A stretch of 64,000 nt of DNA from AC-32 sp963728765 (lineage in GTDB: Bacteria > Actinomycetota > Thermoleophilia > Gaiellales > Gaiellaceae). The translations under genes were made by a program, and so were the position numbers. Below the pieces are notes generated by a model that saw only the letters and a program-made list of their open reading frames with translations, searched no databases and had not been told where the DNA came from. Below, piece by piece: positions 7,639 through 16,620 of the stretch (positions are counted from its first letter, which is position 1; each line of letters opens with the position of its first letter). The stretch lies in the NCBI GenBank assembly GCA_963728765.1, contig CAVSKX010000001.1:558001-622000 (forward strand), read 5' to 3'.

Positions 7639-9839
7639 CGCCCCCGCCGCCTCCGCCCCGCGGGCGCGGCCGCCGGCAGGACGAGGAGCTCGAGGACGTC
7701 CTCCGCCGTCGCCGCCGCCGCCGCGGCGCTGGGAAAGGCCGGCGCAAGCGGCGCACGACGCTGCTTTTCGTCGCGGTGCTCGTGGTCGTCCTGGCGGTCA
7801 TCGCGTCGAGCGTCGGCGCCGTTGCGAAGTTCCGCTCCGACTGCAGCCTGGAGGACCTGAAGCCGGTCCAGATCGGCCAGAACTCGTTCGTCTACGCGGC
7901 CAACGGGTCGCTGTTGGGTGCGATCCCGGCCGAGCGGAACCGCCAGCCGGTGGCGCTCTGGCGCGTCAGCCCCTGGATGCGCAAGGCGACGGTTGCGATC
8001 GAGGACCACCGCTTCTACGAGCACGGAGGCGTCGACTACGAGGGCATCGTGCGCGCGGCCTGGAAGGACCTGCGCGCCGGCCAGGTCGTCCAGGGCGGCT
8101 CGACGATCACGCAGCAGCTCGTCCGCAACCTCTACATCTCGAAGGAGCGGACGCTGAGCCGGAAGATCAAGGAGGCCTGTCTCGCGATCAAGCTCTCCCG
8201 GGCGCGCTCGAAGGACTGGATCCTCGGCCAGTACATGAACCAGGTCTACTACGGCAACCACGCGTACGGGATCGAGGCGGCGTCGCAGACCTACTTCTCC
8301 AAGCGCGCGCGCTTCCTCACCCTCTCGCAGGCAGCGCTGCTCGCGGGGCTCCCGCAGGCTCCGTCGGTGTACGACCCGCTGCACCGGCCGGCGACCGCCC
8401 TCGCGCGGCGGAACCAGGTGCTGCGGGCGATGCGTGACCACGGCGACATCACCGAGGCGCAGTACCGGACCGCGATTGCGCAACGAGACCTGCGGCTGAG
8501 GCCCGGCCGGCTCTACACGCAGATCCGGGAGCCGTACTTCTTCAGCTACGTGCGCGACGAGCTGATCGCCGAGTACGGCGCGAACACCGTCCGCAGCGGC
8601 GGTCTCAAGGTCTTCACGACGATCAACCCGCGCCTCCAGATCGCGGCGCGCAAGGCGATCCGCGACACGCTCTACCTGCGCAACGACCCGGCCGCCGCGG
8701 TCGTGTCGATCAACCCGGCGAACGGTGCGATCCGCGCGATGACCGCGGTGACGCCCGGCAAGTACGGCAACCAGTTCAACCTGGTTGCGCAGGCACGCCG
8801 TCAGCCAGGCTCGACGTTCAAGACGTTCGTCCTCACGGCCGCGATCAACGAGGGCATGAACCCCGACACGACCTACTACACCTCGGCGCCGTTCCACTAC
8901 CAGCCCGATCCGTACACGCCCGCGTGGGACGTGCAGACCTATGACCACTCGTACTCCGGCTCGATCTCGGTGCACAGCGCGACCCTCGCCTCCGACAACA
9001 CGGTCTACGCGCAGCTCACGCTCGACGTGACCCCTGAGAACGTCGCGGAGATGGCTCACAAGCTCGGAGTCCAGTCGCATCTCGACGTCGTGCCGGCGAT
9101 GGGGCTCGGCGCGGATGCGATCTCGCCGCTCGAGGAGGCCTCGGCGTATGCGACGCTCGCTGCGGGCGGCGTCTACTCGAGGCCGATGGCGATCCGCAAG
9201 GTCATCCTGGCCAACGGTCGCGAGGACACCGATGCCGGCTGGGGCCAGCCGAAGCGCAGTCGCGTGATTTCGGACGGTGTCGCCTACGAGGTGACGAAGA
9301 TCCTCGAGGACAACGTCCTCGAGGGGACCGGCGTCGGCGCCTACTTCGGCCGGCCCACGGCGGGTAAGACCGGCACGACCGACAACCACGCCGACGCCTG
9401 GTTCTCGGGCTACGTGCCGCAGCTGGAGACGACGGTCTGGGTCGGGTACCCCCAGGGTGAGATCCCGATGGAGAACGTGCACGGGATCTCGGTCGCGGGC
9501 GGCACTTTCCCTGCGACGATCTGGAAGCTGTTCATGGAGCAGGCGGTGGTCAACGCGCCTGCCTTGTCGTGGCAGTCCCCGCGCGACCCGGTGGAGTGGA
9601 GGCCGTTCACGCAGGGCCAGTACGGCTCGAGCCTGCGGCCGACCACGACGTACTACTACTCGCCGCCGCCGCCTCCGGCGACGACGGCCAGCGGCAATCC
9701 CGCGCCGCCCCCGCCCCCGCCGCCGACGGGCACTGCGGGGCGAACGATCACCACCGCGCCGCCCGCTCCTCCGCCGCCGGCCGAGCCGCCTCCACCACCG
9801 GTCCCCCCGCCCCCGCCACCTCCGGGCCCGGGGAACTAG
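7635..9839 (+). CDS. Class A penicillin-binding protein (PBP1-type)
   Basis: 734 residues. A short Pro- and Arg-rich cytoplasmic tail and one transmembrane helix (about 42-63) precede a GT51 glycosyltransferase domain (catalytic Glu123 in EDHRFYEHGG, QGGSTITQQL at 153-162) and a transpeptidase domain with nucleophile Ser393 in STFK, SDN at 453-455 and KTG at 578-580. It polymerises lipid II and cross-links stem peptides. The last 90 or so residues are Pro, Thr and Ala rich, a typical actinobacterial extracellular tail. The gene is translationally coupled to the MscS gene. Confidence 0.95.
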   Translation: MTPPPPPPRGRGRRQDEELEDVLRRRRRRRGAGKGRRKRRTTLLFVAVLVVVLAVIASSVGAVAKFRSDCSLEDLKPVQIGQNSFVYAANGSLLGAIPAERNRQPVALWRVSPWMRKATVAIEDHRFYEHGGVDYEGIVRAAWKDLRAGQVVQGGSTITQQLVRNLYISKERTLSRKIKEACLAIKLSRARSKDWILGQYMNQVYYGNHAYGIEAASQTYFSKRARFLTLSQAALLAGLPQAPSVYDPLHRPATALARRNQVLRAMRDHGDITEAQYRTAIAQRDLRLRPGRLYTQIREPYFFSYVRDELIAEYGANTVRSGGLKVFTTINPRLQIAARKAIRDTLYLRNDPAAAVVSINPANGAIRAMTAVTPGKYGNQFNLVAQARRQPGSTFKTFVLTAAINEGMNPDTTYYTSAPFHYQPDPYTPAWDVQTYDHSYSGSISVHSATLASDNTVYAQLTLDVTPENVAEMAHKLGVQSHLDVVPAMGLGADAISPLEEASAYATLAAGGVYSRPMAIRKVILANGREDTDAGWGQPKRSRVISDGVAYEVTKILEDNVLEGTGVGAYFGRPTAGKTGTTDNHADAWFSGYVPQLETTVWVGYPQGEIPMENVHGISVAGGTFPATIWKLFMEQAVVNAPALSWQSPRDPVEWRPFTQGQYGSSLRPTTTYYYSPPPPPATTASGNPAPPPPPPPTGTAGRTITTAPPAPPPPAEPPPPPVPPPPPPPGPGN

Positions 9840-9875
9840 GCGCCGCCGACTAGTCTCGCGTGTCCGGTCGCCATT

Positions 9876-9934
9876 TCAGACGGACGCGCCGGCCAAGCCG
9901 GCACGTCCTGAAGACGGCGCCGCAAGCGGCGCCT
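9876..9934 (-). repeat. Twin-hairpin intergenic repeat, copy 2
   Basis: Hairpin B at 9882-9908 is a fully paired 12-bp stem (one wobble) with a 3-base loop, flanked by TCAGAC at 9876-9881 (GTCTGA on the minus strand). Hairpin A at 9916-9933 is GGCGCCG-CTTG-CGGCGCC on the minus strand. It fills the gap between the penicillin-binding protein and GT87 genes. Confidence 0.88.
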
Positions 9935-9948
9935 CGCGTGAGGCCGGC

Positions 9949-11220
9949 GTGAGGCCTGCGCTGCGCGCCGCGCTCGTCGCGATCCCGGTGTACCTGGCGG
10001 CGTGCGCCGTGCCCGACGGCGGGCTCTTCCGCGCGGCGCGCTTTCGCGACGTGCACGTCTACCAGGGCTATGCGGAGAAGCTGCTGGACGGGTCGCTGCC
10101 CTACCGCGACGTGTTCGTCGAGTACCCGCCTGGCGCCTTTGCGGTCTTCCTGCCGCCGACCGCGTTCGGCGCGGATCACTTCAACGCGGCCTTCAAGACG
10201 CTGATGGCGTTCTGCGGCGCGGCGACGATCGTGCTCGTCGCGCTGGTGCTCGCAGAGCTGGGCGCTTCGCAGCGCCGTGTCTGGATCGGCGTCGGGTTGC
10301 TCGCCCTTTCGCCGATCGCCCTCGGACCGATCTCGCTGAACACCTACGACGCGTGGCCGGCCCTGCTGACGGTGCTTGCGCTGTGGATGCTGCTGCGCGG
10401 CTGGGAGTTGCCCGCGTTCGCAGTGCTGGGGCTCGCGGTGAGCGCGAAGGTCTACCCGCTCGTGCTCGTTCCGCTGGCGGGCTGGTTCGTCTGGCGCCGT
10501 GCCGGTACCAGGCGGACCCTGCTCGCGCTCGGCGTGCTGGTGGTGGTCGCGGCTGCGGCTGTCGCGCCGTTCGCGGCCTACGCGCCGCACGGCGTCTACG
10601 AGAGCTTCCACGCCCAGGCGACCCGCGGCCTGCAGATCGAGAGCCTCGGTGCCTCGTTCCTGCTGGTGCTCGACCGGCTCGGCCTGTACCACCCACGCGT
10701 CGTCGAGACGACGGGCGTCGCCGGGCGCGACCTCGCGGGCGGCACGGCCGAGGCTGTCGCCGGGCTGCTGCTTGCGCTCGAGGCTGTCGCGGTCGTCACC
10801 GTGTGGGTGTTGTACGCGCGATCACGGGAGCTGCGTAAGCAGCTGCCGCTCGCGTTCGCCGCCGCGGTCGCCGGCTTCCTCGCCTTCACGAAAGTGTTCT
10901 CGCCGCAGTACCTCGTCTGGCTGCTGCCGCTGGTCGTGGCCGCCGGGAACGTGGTTGCGATTGCGCTGGCCGCCGCGGCCGTCGTGCTCGCGCAGGTGTG
11001 GTTCTTCCACTACGGCGCGCTCTTCCGGCTCGAGTGGCCGGTATGGCTCCTGTTCGTCCGCGACCTCGCGATGGTCGCGCTCTACCTCGCGCTGGCGGCC
11101 TCGCTCGCGCGGTGGAAGATCAGGATGCCGTCACGCTCGAAGACGAGCCGCCACTCGGGGTTGCGCCGTAGCCAGGAGAGCTGGACGGCGGTCGGCAACG
11201 GCGCGAGCCGGTCGGCGTAG
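9949..11220 (+). CDS. GT87-family polyprenol-phosphate-dependent mannosyltransferase-like protein
   Basis: 423 residues from GTG 9949. About ten membrane segments. The N-terminal loop has DVHVYQGYAEKLLDGSLPYRD and VEYPPGAFAVFLPP, the signature of DUF2029/GT87 proteins such as mycobacterial PimE, which transfers mannose from polyprenyl-phosphate mannose on the periplasmic face. The recognisable domain ends near residue 380; the last 40 residues (basic, Ser rich) overlap tail-to-tail by 139 bases with the DUF2079 gene on the other strand and may be unconserved. The in-frame GTG is the first start after the repeat element. Confidence 0.82.
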   Translation: MRPALRAALVAIPVYLAACAVPDGGLFRAARFRDVHVYQGYAEKLLDGSLPYRDVFVEYPPGAFAVFLPPTAFGADHFNAAFKTLMAFCGAATIVLVALVLAELGASQRRVWIGVGLLALSPIALGPISLNTYDAWPALLTVLALWMLLRGWELPAFAVLGLAVSAKVYPLVLVPLAGWFVWRRAGTRRTLLALGVLVVVAAAAVAPFAAYAPHGVYESFHAQATRGLQIESLGASFLLVLDRLGLYHPRVVETTGVAGRDLAGGTAEAVAGLLLALEAVAVVTVWVLYARSRELRKQLPLAFAAAVAGFLAFTKVFSPQYLVWLLPLVVAAGNVVAIALAAAAVVLAQVWFFHYGALFRLEWPVWLLFVRDLAMVALYLALAASLARWKIRMPSRSKTSRHSGLRRSQESWTAVGNGASRSA

Positions 11221-12518
11221 CCAGGCGCGGTCTCGTCCACCGCCACCCACTGCGCATCCTGGAGGTACGGGAAGCTGAGCACGCGCCGGCGGGCCGAGAG
11301 GTGCGCGCCCAGGGAGTTCGTCGCGCTGACGACGGCGTGGGGCGGGATCAGCCTGAGCGCGCGAGCGGCGGTCCGGTCGTGCTCGCTGACGTCGGCCGCG
11401 CGCGCCTGGTGCTGCTCGCCGCCCGGGAAGTAGCGCCAGAGCGGGACGGGGCCGAGCAGGTAATTGGCGGCGAGCGCGGTGACGACCACGATCGTCGCGA
11501 CCGGGATCCGCGGCGGAAGCCGTTTCGCGCCGAAGACGGCGGCCGCGATCAGCACCGGGATCAGGCCGGCCGTGTAGTGGAAGCGAATCGACGTCTGCGT
11601 GGTCGCCGCCGAGAGCAGGTTGACCGCGAGCTCCGGGACGGCGGCGATCAGTGCCAGTGGGGCCAGGACGACGAGGAGCGCGAGGGGCAGCACGAGCTGG
11701 GCGAGATAGCCGAGCCCGCGGCCGGTGACGGCAGTCGTGACGATCTTCCAGGGGTCGGTGAGCGCCGTGTGCACGATCCCGCCGGGCGTGCTGCCGACCT
11801 CGCTGTAGCGCGTGAAGAAGCTCGAGGTGCCGGCCCGGTTGAAGTGCGGGATCACGACCTCGATCGCAATCAGGGCTGCGGCGACACCGGCCGCGGCGAC
11901 GGCAGCCCCCGTCCAGCGCCGGCCGTGCGCGAGCGCGTACCAGATGCCCAGGCCCGCGACCACGAGGGCGATCTCTTCCTTTGTCGTCGCGGCCACGATC
12001 GCGCAGGCCGCGAATGGCAGCAGCCGGCCCTCGTCGAGGAACCAGATGGCGTAGAGGAGGAGCGGGCACGCCAGCGCGACGGGATGGAACTCGTTGAGCG
12101 TCAGCCACTGCGTCGGGGGGTAGATCAGGTACGCGAGGGCGAAGCCGAGGGCAACGCCATCGGAGCCGAGGTGCTTGCGTGCGAGCCAGAAGACGGGCAG
12201 CGCGCCGAGGGCGACGGCGACGGCCTGCGCGACCAGCAGCATGTCGGGGCTCGGCCACGCGAGCCAGAGCGGGGCGAAGGCGGCGAGGATCGGGTCGAAG
12301 TGCGCGCCGAGGCGCGAGATCTGGTCGCCGCGCAGCCCGGTGATCTGCAGCGGATGGCCGTGGGCGGTCGACCAGACCGCCTGCACCATGTTCCCGAGAT
12401 CGAAGCGCCCGGTCGAGAAGGCGCGGTGGCGCAGGATGGAGAGCGCCGAGAACCCGGCCGCGTAGGCTCCGATGGCGGTCCACAGGAGGCCACGGCTGGT
12501 CGGCCGCTGGAACGTCAC
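11082..12518 (-). CDS. DUF2079 membrane protein (GT-C-like)
   Basis: 478 residues from GTG 12518. An N-terminal membrane segment, then RHRAFSTGRFDLGNMVQAVW and HFDPILAAFAPLW, the DUF2079 signature (D-L-G-N and G-x-HF-x-P), with about ten helices and a soluble C-terminal domain ending GILIFHRASEA. DUF2079 proteins are predicted polyprenyl-phosphate-sugar glycosyltransferases of unknown acceptor. The start overlaps the stop of the upstream GT4 gene (GTGA), so the two are coupled. Its 3' end overlaps the convergent GT87 gene. Confidence 0.83.
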   Translation of the reverse strand: MTFQRPTSRGLLWTAIGAYAAGFSALSILRHRAFSTGRFDLGNMVQAVWSTAHGHPLQITGLRGDQISRLGAHFDPILAAFAPLWLAWPSPDMLLVAQAVAVALGALPVFWLARKHLGSDGVALGFALAYLIYPPTQWLTLNEFHPVALACPLLLYAIWFLDEGRLLPFAACAIVAATTKEEIALVVAGLGIWYALAHGRRWTGAAVAAAGVAAALIAIEVVIPHFNRAGTSSFFTRYSEVGSTPGGIVHTALTDPWKIVTTAVTGRGLGYLAQLVLPLALLVVLAPLALIAAVPELAVNLLSAATTQTSIRFHYTAGLIPVLIAAAVFGAKRLPPRIPVATIVVVTALAANYLLGPVPLWRYFPGGEQHQARAADVSEHDRTAARALRLIPPHAVVSATNSLGAHLSARRRVLSFPYLQDAQWVAVDETAPGYADRLAPLPTAVQLSWLRRNPEWRLVFERDGILIFHRASEAASAR

Positions 12519-13579
12519 GTGACGCGCTCCAGGATGGTGCGCCAGCGGCGGCCGAGGACGTCCTCGCTCGCGTGTGCCTCGTACGCGGCGCGGCCTCCGG
12601 CGGAGAGGCGGCTGGCGAGCTCGGGGTCGCCGGCGAGCCGTCGCAGTGCTTGCGCGAGCGCCTCCGCGTCCCCGGGCGGGACGAGGAGCGCGCTCTCGGC
12701 GTCGACGAGCAGCTCGCGCGCGCCGGGGGTGTCGCCGGTGACGAGCGGAGTGCCACAGGCGAGGGCCTGGAAGGCCTTGTTCGGGATCACGCGGAGCGCT
12801 TTCGCCGAGGTGCCGAAGATCCCGAGCGCGCAACCGGTCCGGTGGAGCTCCAGCGGCAGGCGCTCGTAGTCGACCCACGGGATCCATTCCACGTTCGCGG
12901 GACGCGCGCGGGCGAGCGCGTCGAGCTGGCCGCTGCCGACGAGCCGGAAGCGCAGCTCGGGCGCCGAGCGGGCGGCGGCGAAGATCGTCTCGAGGCCGTG
13001 CAGCGGGATCAGCTTGCCGACGAAGAGCACCGTGAACGGGTCGTCCGGTGACCAGCCGGGTGCGAAGACACGGTCCTCGGCGCCGACGAACGCGACGTCG
13101 ATCCGGTCGTGCGGGAGGCCGGCCAGCTCCGCGAGGTGGTCCGCGTGCACGCGTGTGTCGGCGACGACGAGGTCGGCGGTGCGAAAGGCCTGACGATCGA
13201 CTGCCGCGAGCGCCCGTGCCGGCGCTGAGCCAGGTCGGAAGCGGCCACGGTCGGCGACGAACGTGTCGGCGAGCGAGACGAGGGGGTTGAAGACGATCGG
13301 CCGCCTCCGGGCGGCACGCCGTGCCGCCGGGAGGTCGAAGTGCCCCGGGTAGCCGACGATCAGCGCGTCGTAGATGGAGCCCGGCCTTCGGAGCAACCGG
13401 AGCTCGGCGGCCGCGAGCCGGGCCGCGGCGCCCAGCCCCGCGCGCCAGCTGTCGCGCCGACCGTCCCAGACCGCGACATGTTGCTCGTCGACCTCGACGC
13501 CCACTCGTCGCAGGCAGGACATCACCTGCGCGTTACGCGGGTAGTCGCGCTCGTAGGTGCCGAAGTAGAGGACGCGCAT
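12515..13579 (-). CDS. GT4-family glycosyltransferase
   Basis: 354 residues from ATG 13579. Two Rossmann lobes of a GT-B enzyme: N-terminal MRVLYFGTYERDYPRN, linker, then VLFVGKLIPLHGLETIF, a donor-binding lobe with FGTSAKALRVIPNKAFQALACGTPLVTGD that carries the E-x7-E-like donor region (here NKAFQALACG), and VPPGDAEALAQAL. It is cytoplasmic, using a nucleotide- or phospholipid-sugar donor. Neighbours (DUF2079, GT2, GT87) suggest cell-envelope glycan assembly. No promoter is obvious in the 123-base gap upstream. Confidence 0.85.
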   Translation of the reverse strand: MRVLYFGTYERDYPRNAQVMSCLRRVGVEVDEQHVAVWDGRRDSWRAGLGAAARLAAAELRLLRRPGSIYDALIVGYPGHFDLPAARRAARRRPIVFNPLVSLADTFVADRGRFRPGSAPARALAAVDRQAFRTADLVVADTRVHADHLAELAGLPHDRIDVAFVGAEDRVFAPGWSPDDPFTVLFVGKLIPLHGLETIFAAARSAPELRFRLVGSGQLDALARARPANVEWIPWVDYERLPLELHRTGCALGIFGTSAKALRVIPNKAFQALACGTPLVTGDTPGARELLVDAESALLVPPGDAEALAQALRRLAGDPELASRLSAGGRAAYEAHASEDVLGRRWRTILERVT

Positions 13580-13702
13580 CAGCGTGAGGCCGTCGTTCGC
13601 CTCAACCCGTGTGGTTAAGGCACACCCGGCCTCCTCCCCACTTCGACCCTATCCCGCCGCGGCGCACCCATGTGTGTCGCCCTCGTGCCGAAAGCGTGAC
13701 GG

Positions 13703-14641
13703 CTAGCGCAGCACGTCCTCGACGTCCCGCTCCGTCCGCTCCCGCGGCCCCGACCGCTCCTCGTGCTGGCTCGTGATCAGCTCGCTGATCAAGCCGAGCG
13801 AGAAGAACTGCAGCCCCACGACCACGAGGAGCACGCCGAGGATCAGCAGCGGCCGCTGCCCGATCGAGTGCCCGTCGATCTTCAACGCGGTTAGGTACAG
13901 GAGCACGCAGAAGCCGAGCGCGCCCAGCAGCAGGCCGAGCCCGCCGAACAGGTGCAGCGGTCGATAGCGATAGCGGCCGATGAACGAGACCGTCAGGAGG
14001 TCGAGGAAGCCGCGGACGTAGCGCTCCATCCCGTACCGAGACCGGCCGTGTTCGCGCGCCCGGTGGTTGACGGGGAGCTCGGCGACGCGGTGGCCGCGGT
14101 AGTACGCGAGCACCGGGATGAAGCGGTGCAGCTCGCCGTAGAGCCGTAGCCCCTGGACCACCTCGGCGCGGTAGGCCTTGAGCCCGCAGTTGAGGTCGTG
14201 CAGTCGCAGGCCCGAGACGCGCCCGGTCACCCAGTTGAAGATCTTCGACGGCACACGCCGGGTGAGTGGGTCGCGGCGGCGCGTCTTCCAGCCGCTGACG
14301 AGGTCGAAGCCCTCGTCGAGCTTCGCGAGCAGGCGCGGAATCTCCGCCGGATCGTCCTGCAGGTCGGCGTCGATGGTGACGACCACGTTGCCTTCCGCAT
14401 GGGCGAAGCCGGCCGCGAGCGCCGCCGCCTTGCCGAAGTTCTTGCGCAGGCGGATGACGCGCACGTTGTCGTGTGCGCTGTGGAGCCGGGTCAGCGCCGC
14501 GTAGGAGCCGTCGGTGGAGCCGTCGTCCACGAACACGGCTTCCCACGGCTGCTCGAGCGGCTGAAGAGCCGACTCCAGTTCGTCATAGAGGAGCGCGACC
14601 GTTCGCTCCTCGTCGTGAACGGGCACGACTACCGAGATCAT
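13703..14641 (-). CDS. GT2-family glycosyltransferase, DPM1/GtrB-like
   Basis: 312 residues. GT-A domain with SVVVPVHDEE at the N-terminus, FVDDGSTDGS, KNFGKAAALAAGF and DADLQDDPAEIP (DxD metal site), then two C-terminal transmembrane helices (about 233-255 and 268-290). This architecture matches polyprenyl-phosphate glucosyl/mannosyltransferases, which make the lipid-linked sugar donors that GT-C enzymes use. That fits the nearby GT87, DUF2079 and PIG-V-like genes, which would consume such donors (inference). The minus-strand TACGCT at 14651-14656 lies 9 bases before the ATG. Confidence 0.88.
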   Translation of the reverse strand: MISVVVPVHDEERTVALLYDELESALQPLEQPWEAVFVDDGSTDGSYAALTRLHSAHDNVRVIRLRKNFGKAAALAAGFAHAEGNVVVTIDADLQDDPAEIPRLLAKLDEGFDLVSGWKTRRRDPLTRRVPSKIFNWVTGRVSGLRLHDLNCGLKAYRAEVVQGLRLYGELHRFIPVLAYYRGHRVAELPVNHRAREHGRSRYGMERYVRGFLDLLTVSFIGRYRYRPLHLFGGLGLLLGALGFCVLLYLTALKIDGHSIGQRPLLILGVLLVVVGLQFFSLGLISELITSQHEERSGPRERTERDVEDVLR

Positions 14642-14650
14642 CGGCGGCTC

Positions 14651-14673
14651 AGCGTATCCGGCGCGCGTACGGT
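14651..14673. promoter_or_regulatory. Divergent promoters of GT2 gene and moeA
   Basis: Minus strand: TACGCT (14651-14656), 9 bases before ATG 14641. Plus strand: TACGGT (14668-14673), 10 bases before GTG 14684. Neither start has a Shine-Dalgarno sequence. The 42-base gap therefore appears to hold two face-to-face leaderless promoters. Confidence 0.45.
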
Positions 14674-14683
14674 ATGCGCGGTC

Positions 14684-15883
14684 GTGGCCGAGCTCCTGAC
14701 CATGGACGAAGCGCAGCAGCTCGTGCTCGAGCGCGTGCGGCCGTTGCCGTCCGAGCGGATTTCCCTAGAGCTCGCCGCCGGCCGCGTGCTGGCCGAGGCG
14801 GCTCTGGCGGCCGTCGACCTGCCGCCGTTTTCGAGCTCGGCGATGGACGGCTTCGCGGTTCGCGCGGAGGACGTTCCGGGGACACTGCCCGTCGTCGCCC
14901 GTGTTGCAGCGGGCCGACCCGCGCCACGCGCACTCGCACCAGGGGAGGCGATGGCGATCGCGACCGGCGGCGTCGTTCCTGAGGGTGCGGATGCCGTCAT
15001 CCCCGTTGAGTATGTTGTCGATCGTGACAACGAAGTGCAGATTCCAGACGCCGCAGTGGTGGGCGCCAATGTCCGTCCTCGCGGCGGCGATCTCCGCGCC
15101 GGCGACGAGGTCGTGCCGGCGGGGACGCGCCTCGGCCCCGCGCAGCTGGGAGCGCTGGCAGCTGCCGGTGTCGCGGAGGTCGACTGCGGCGCGATCCCGC
15201 GGGCCGCCGTGGTTGCCACGGGAACCGAGCTTCGCCGACCGGGCGAGCCGCTCGGGCCTGGTGAGGTCTACGAGGCGAACGGGCTGATTCTCGAGACGCA
15301 GCTGAGGTCGGCAGGCGCTTCCGTCGAGCGCCTGGCGGCTGTGGCCGACGACGAGGACGCCCATCGCGAGGCGATCGCGCGCGGGCTCGAGCACGATGTG
15401 CTCGTGACCTCGGGGGGAGTCTCCGTAGGCCCGCACGACCTCGTCCGGCGAGTGGAGTCCGAGCTCGGCGTCGAAGAGGTCTTCTGGCGCGTCGCGGTCA
15501 AGCCCGGCAAGCCGGTGTCCTTCGGCGTGCGCGGCCGGACGCTGGTGTTCGGGCTACCCGGAAACCCGGTCTCGTCGCTCGTCGCGTTCGAGCTGTTCGT
15601 GCGGCCTTGCGTCCTGGCACTTCAGGGCGTTGCCGATCCCTTGCCCCGGTTCGAGCCGGGGGCGCTGGCGGCTGCCGTGAAGCGTAACCCCGCGCGCGAC
15701 GAGCTCGTGCGAGCCCGACGCACCACGAGCCCCCACGACGCTGCGGTCGAGCTCGAGCCCGTTGTCGGCCAGGACTCGCACATGATTGCCCGCTCCGCCG
15801 CAGCCGACGTGCTCGTGCTGATCCCGCGCGGCGACGGTGAGCTGGAGGCCGGTTCGCGGGTGCGCTACCTCAGACTCCCCTGA
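14684..15883 (+). CDS. moeA: Molybdopterin molybdenumtransferase MoeA
   Basis: 399 residues from GTG 14684 (ATG 14702 is an alternative). It inserts molybdate into adenylylated molybdopterin, the last step of molybdenum cofactor synthesis. Family signatures: FSSSAMDGFAVRAED, ATGGVVPEGADAVIPVE, ATGTELRRPGEPLGPGEVYEANG, LVTSGGVSVGPHDL and the C-terminal VFGLPGNPVSS followed by the small beta domain. The -10-like TACGGT box ends 10 bases upstream of GTG 14684, supporting that start. Two further cofactor genes (moaC and a mog-type gene) lie at 27.0-27.9 kb, so the pathway is split in this region. Confidence 0.95.
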   Translation: MAELLTMDEAQQLVLERVRPLPSERISLELAAGRVLAEAALAAVDLPPFSSSAMDGFAVRAEDVPGTLPVVARVAAGRPAPRALAPGEAMAIATGGVVPEGADAVIPVEYVVDRDNEVQIPDAAVVGANVRPRGGDLRAGDEVVPAGTRLGPAQLGALAAAGVAEVDCGAIPRAAVVATGTELRRPGEPLGPGEVYEANGLILETQLRSAGASVERLAAVADDEDAHREAIARGLEHDVLVTSGGVSVGPHDLVRRVESELGVEEVFWRVAVKPGKPVSFGVRGRTLVFGLPGNPVSSLVAFELFVRPCVLALQGVADPLPRFEPGALAAAVKRNPARDELVRARRTTSPHDAAVELEPVVGQDSHMIARSAAADVLVLIPRGDGELEAGSRVRYLRLP

Positions 15884-15889
15884 GGACGC

Positions 15890-16618
15890 TCATCCCTGCG
15901 CCGCGGCGAGCGGCTCGGCGGTCAGCGTCGAGGTGGGCGGCCGGAACGCGGGCGCGCCACGCGGGTTGACTCGCACCAGCCGTGCGTAGGCGATGTACCG
16001 GTGCGAGGCGAAGAACCGCGGATGGCAGGCCTGCAGCTCGACGACCTCGTGACCGTGGGAGCGGAGGACCGAGAGGTTGTTCGCCAAGACGATCCGGTGC
16101 TTGAAGACGCGGTATGTGAACGTCCCGTACGGCACGTCGAGCGTCACCGGGTCGCCCGGCTTGAGCCGCTCGATGTGCGCGAACGGTGCGAGGTACGTCG
16201 TGCGGTGACCGGCGATGTAGACGAGCTGCCCTTCGCCCGGCATGTACGTGCGGCGGTCGCGGCCTGGGCCTTTCCTGAGCGACGCATCGTCGGTTCCCTC
16301 CACGAACACCATGTTCAGTCCGAGCCGCGGGACGCGAATCCGGCCAACGCCCTCCCCGCGCTTTGCGTTCAGCCGGTAGCGCCGTGCCTGCGCGCGGATC
16401 TGCGCGGTCGTCGCGGCGAGCGACGCACCGGGCTTGACCGGCGGCGCCTGGTACGCGTCGGCCTTCCGCGTGTAGCTGTCCGAGAGCTGGTGTTGCCTCC
16501 AGGTCGTGTAGAGCGCCGTAAACGGGTCCTGCCAGCGCCAGACCACGACGACCCAGACGAGCACGGCGACGCCGGCGATTGCCAGCAGCGTCCCCGTGAT
16601 CCTCGCGAACCGTCTCAA
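15890..16618 (-). CDS. Class D/E-type sortase
   Basis: 242 residues from TTG 16618. One N-terminal membrane anchor (about 8-27), then a sortase beta barrel: RIRVPRLGLNMVFVEG, catalytic His138 in YIAGHRTTY, Cys198 in LQACHPRFF and Arg207 in SHRYIAYARL. Sortases cleave an LPXTG-like motif and attach the protein to peptidoglycan or pilins. No protein with an evident sorting signal is adjacent; the gene sits two bases after the M28-like gene, so the pair is an operon. The unusual C after LQA (rather than TLTTC) is common in class D/E enzymes. Confidence 0.88.
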   Translation of the reverse strand: MRRFARITGTLLAIAGVAVLVWVVVVWRWQDPFTALYTTWRQHQLSDSYTRKADAYQAPPVKPGASLAATTAQIRAQARRYRLNAKRGEGVGRIRVPRLGLNMVFVEGTDDASLRKGPGRDRRTYMPGEGQLVYIAGHRTTYLAPFAHIERLKPGDPVTLDVPYGTFTYRVFKHRIVLANNLSVLRSHGHEVVELQACHPRFFASHRYIAYARLVRVNPRGAPAFRPPTSTLTAEPLAAAQG

Positions 16619-16620
16619 CG

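Noticed and set aside
7422..9482. 686-codon minus-strand frame opposite the penicillin-binding protein gene
   Set aside because: The plus strand encodes a complete class A PBP with all motifs; the antisense frame has no recognisable motif and a skewed Arg/Val/Asp composition.
13580..13702. TGAGGC/GCCTCA inverted repeat near 13585-13605
   Set aside because: It superficially resembles hairpin A but has no CTTG loop and no hairpin B follows; judged a chance short palindrome.
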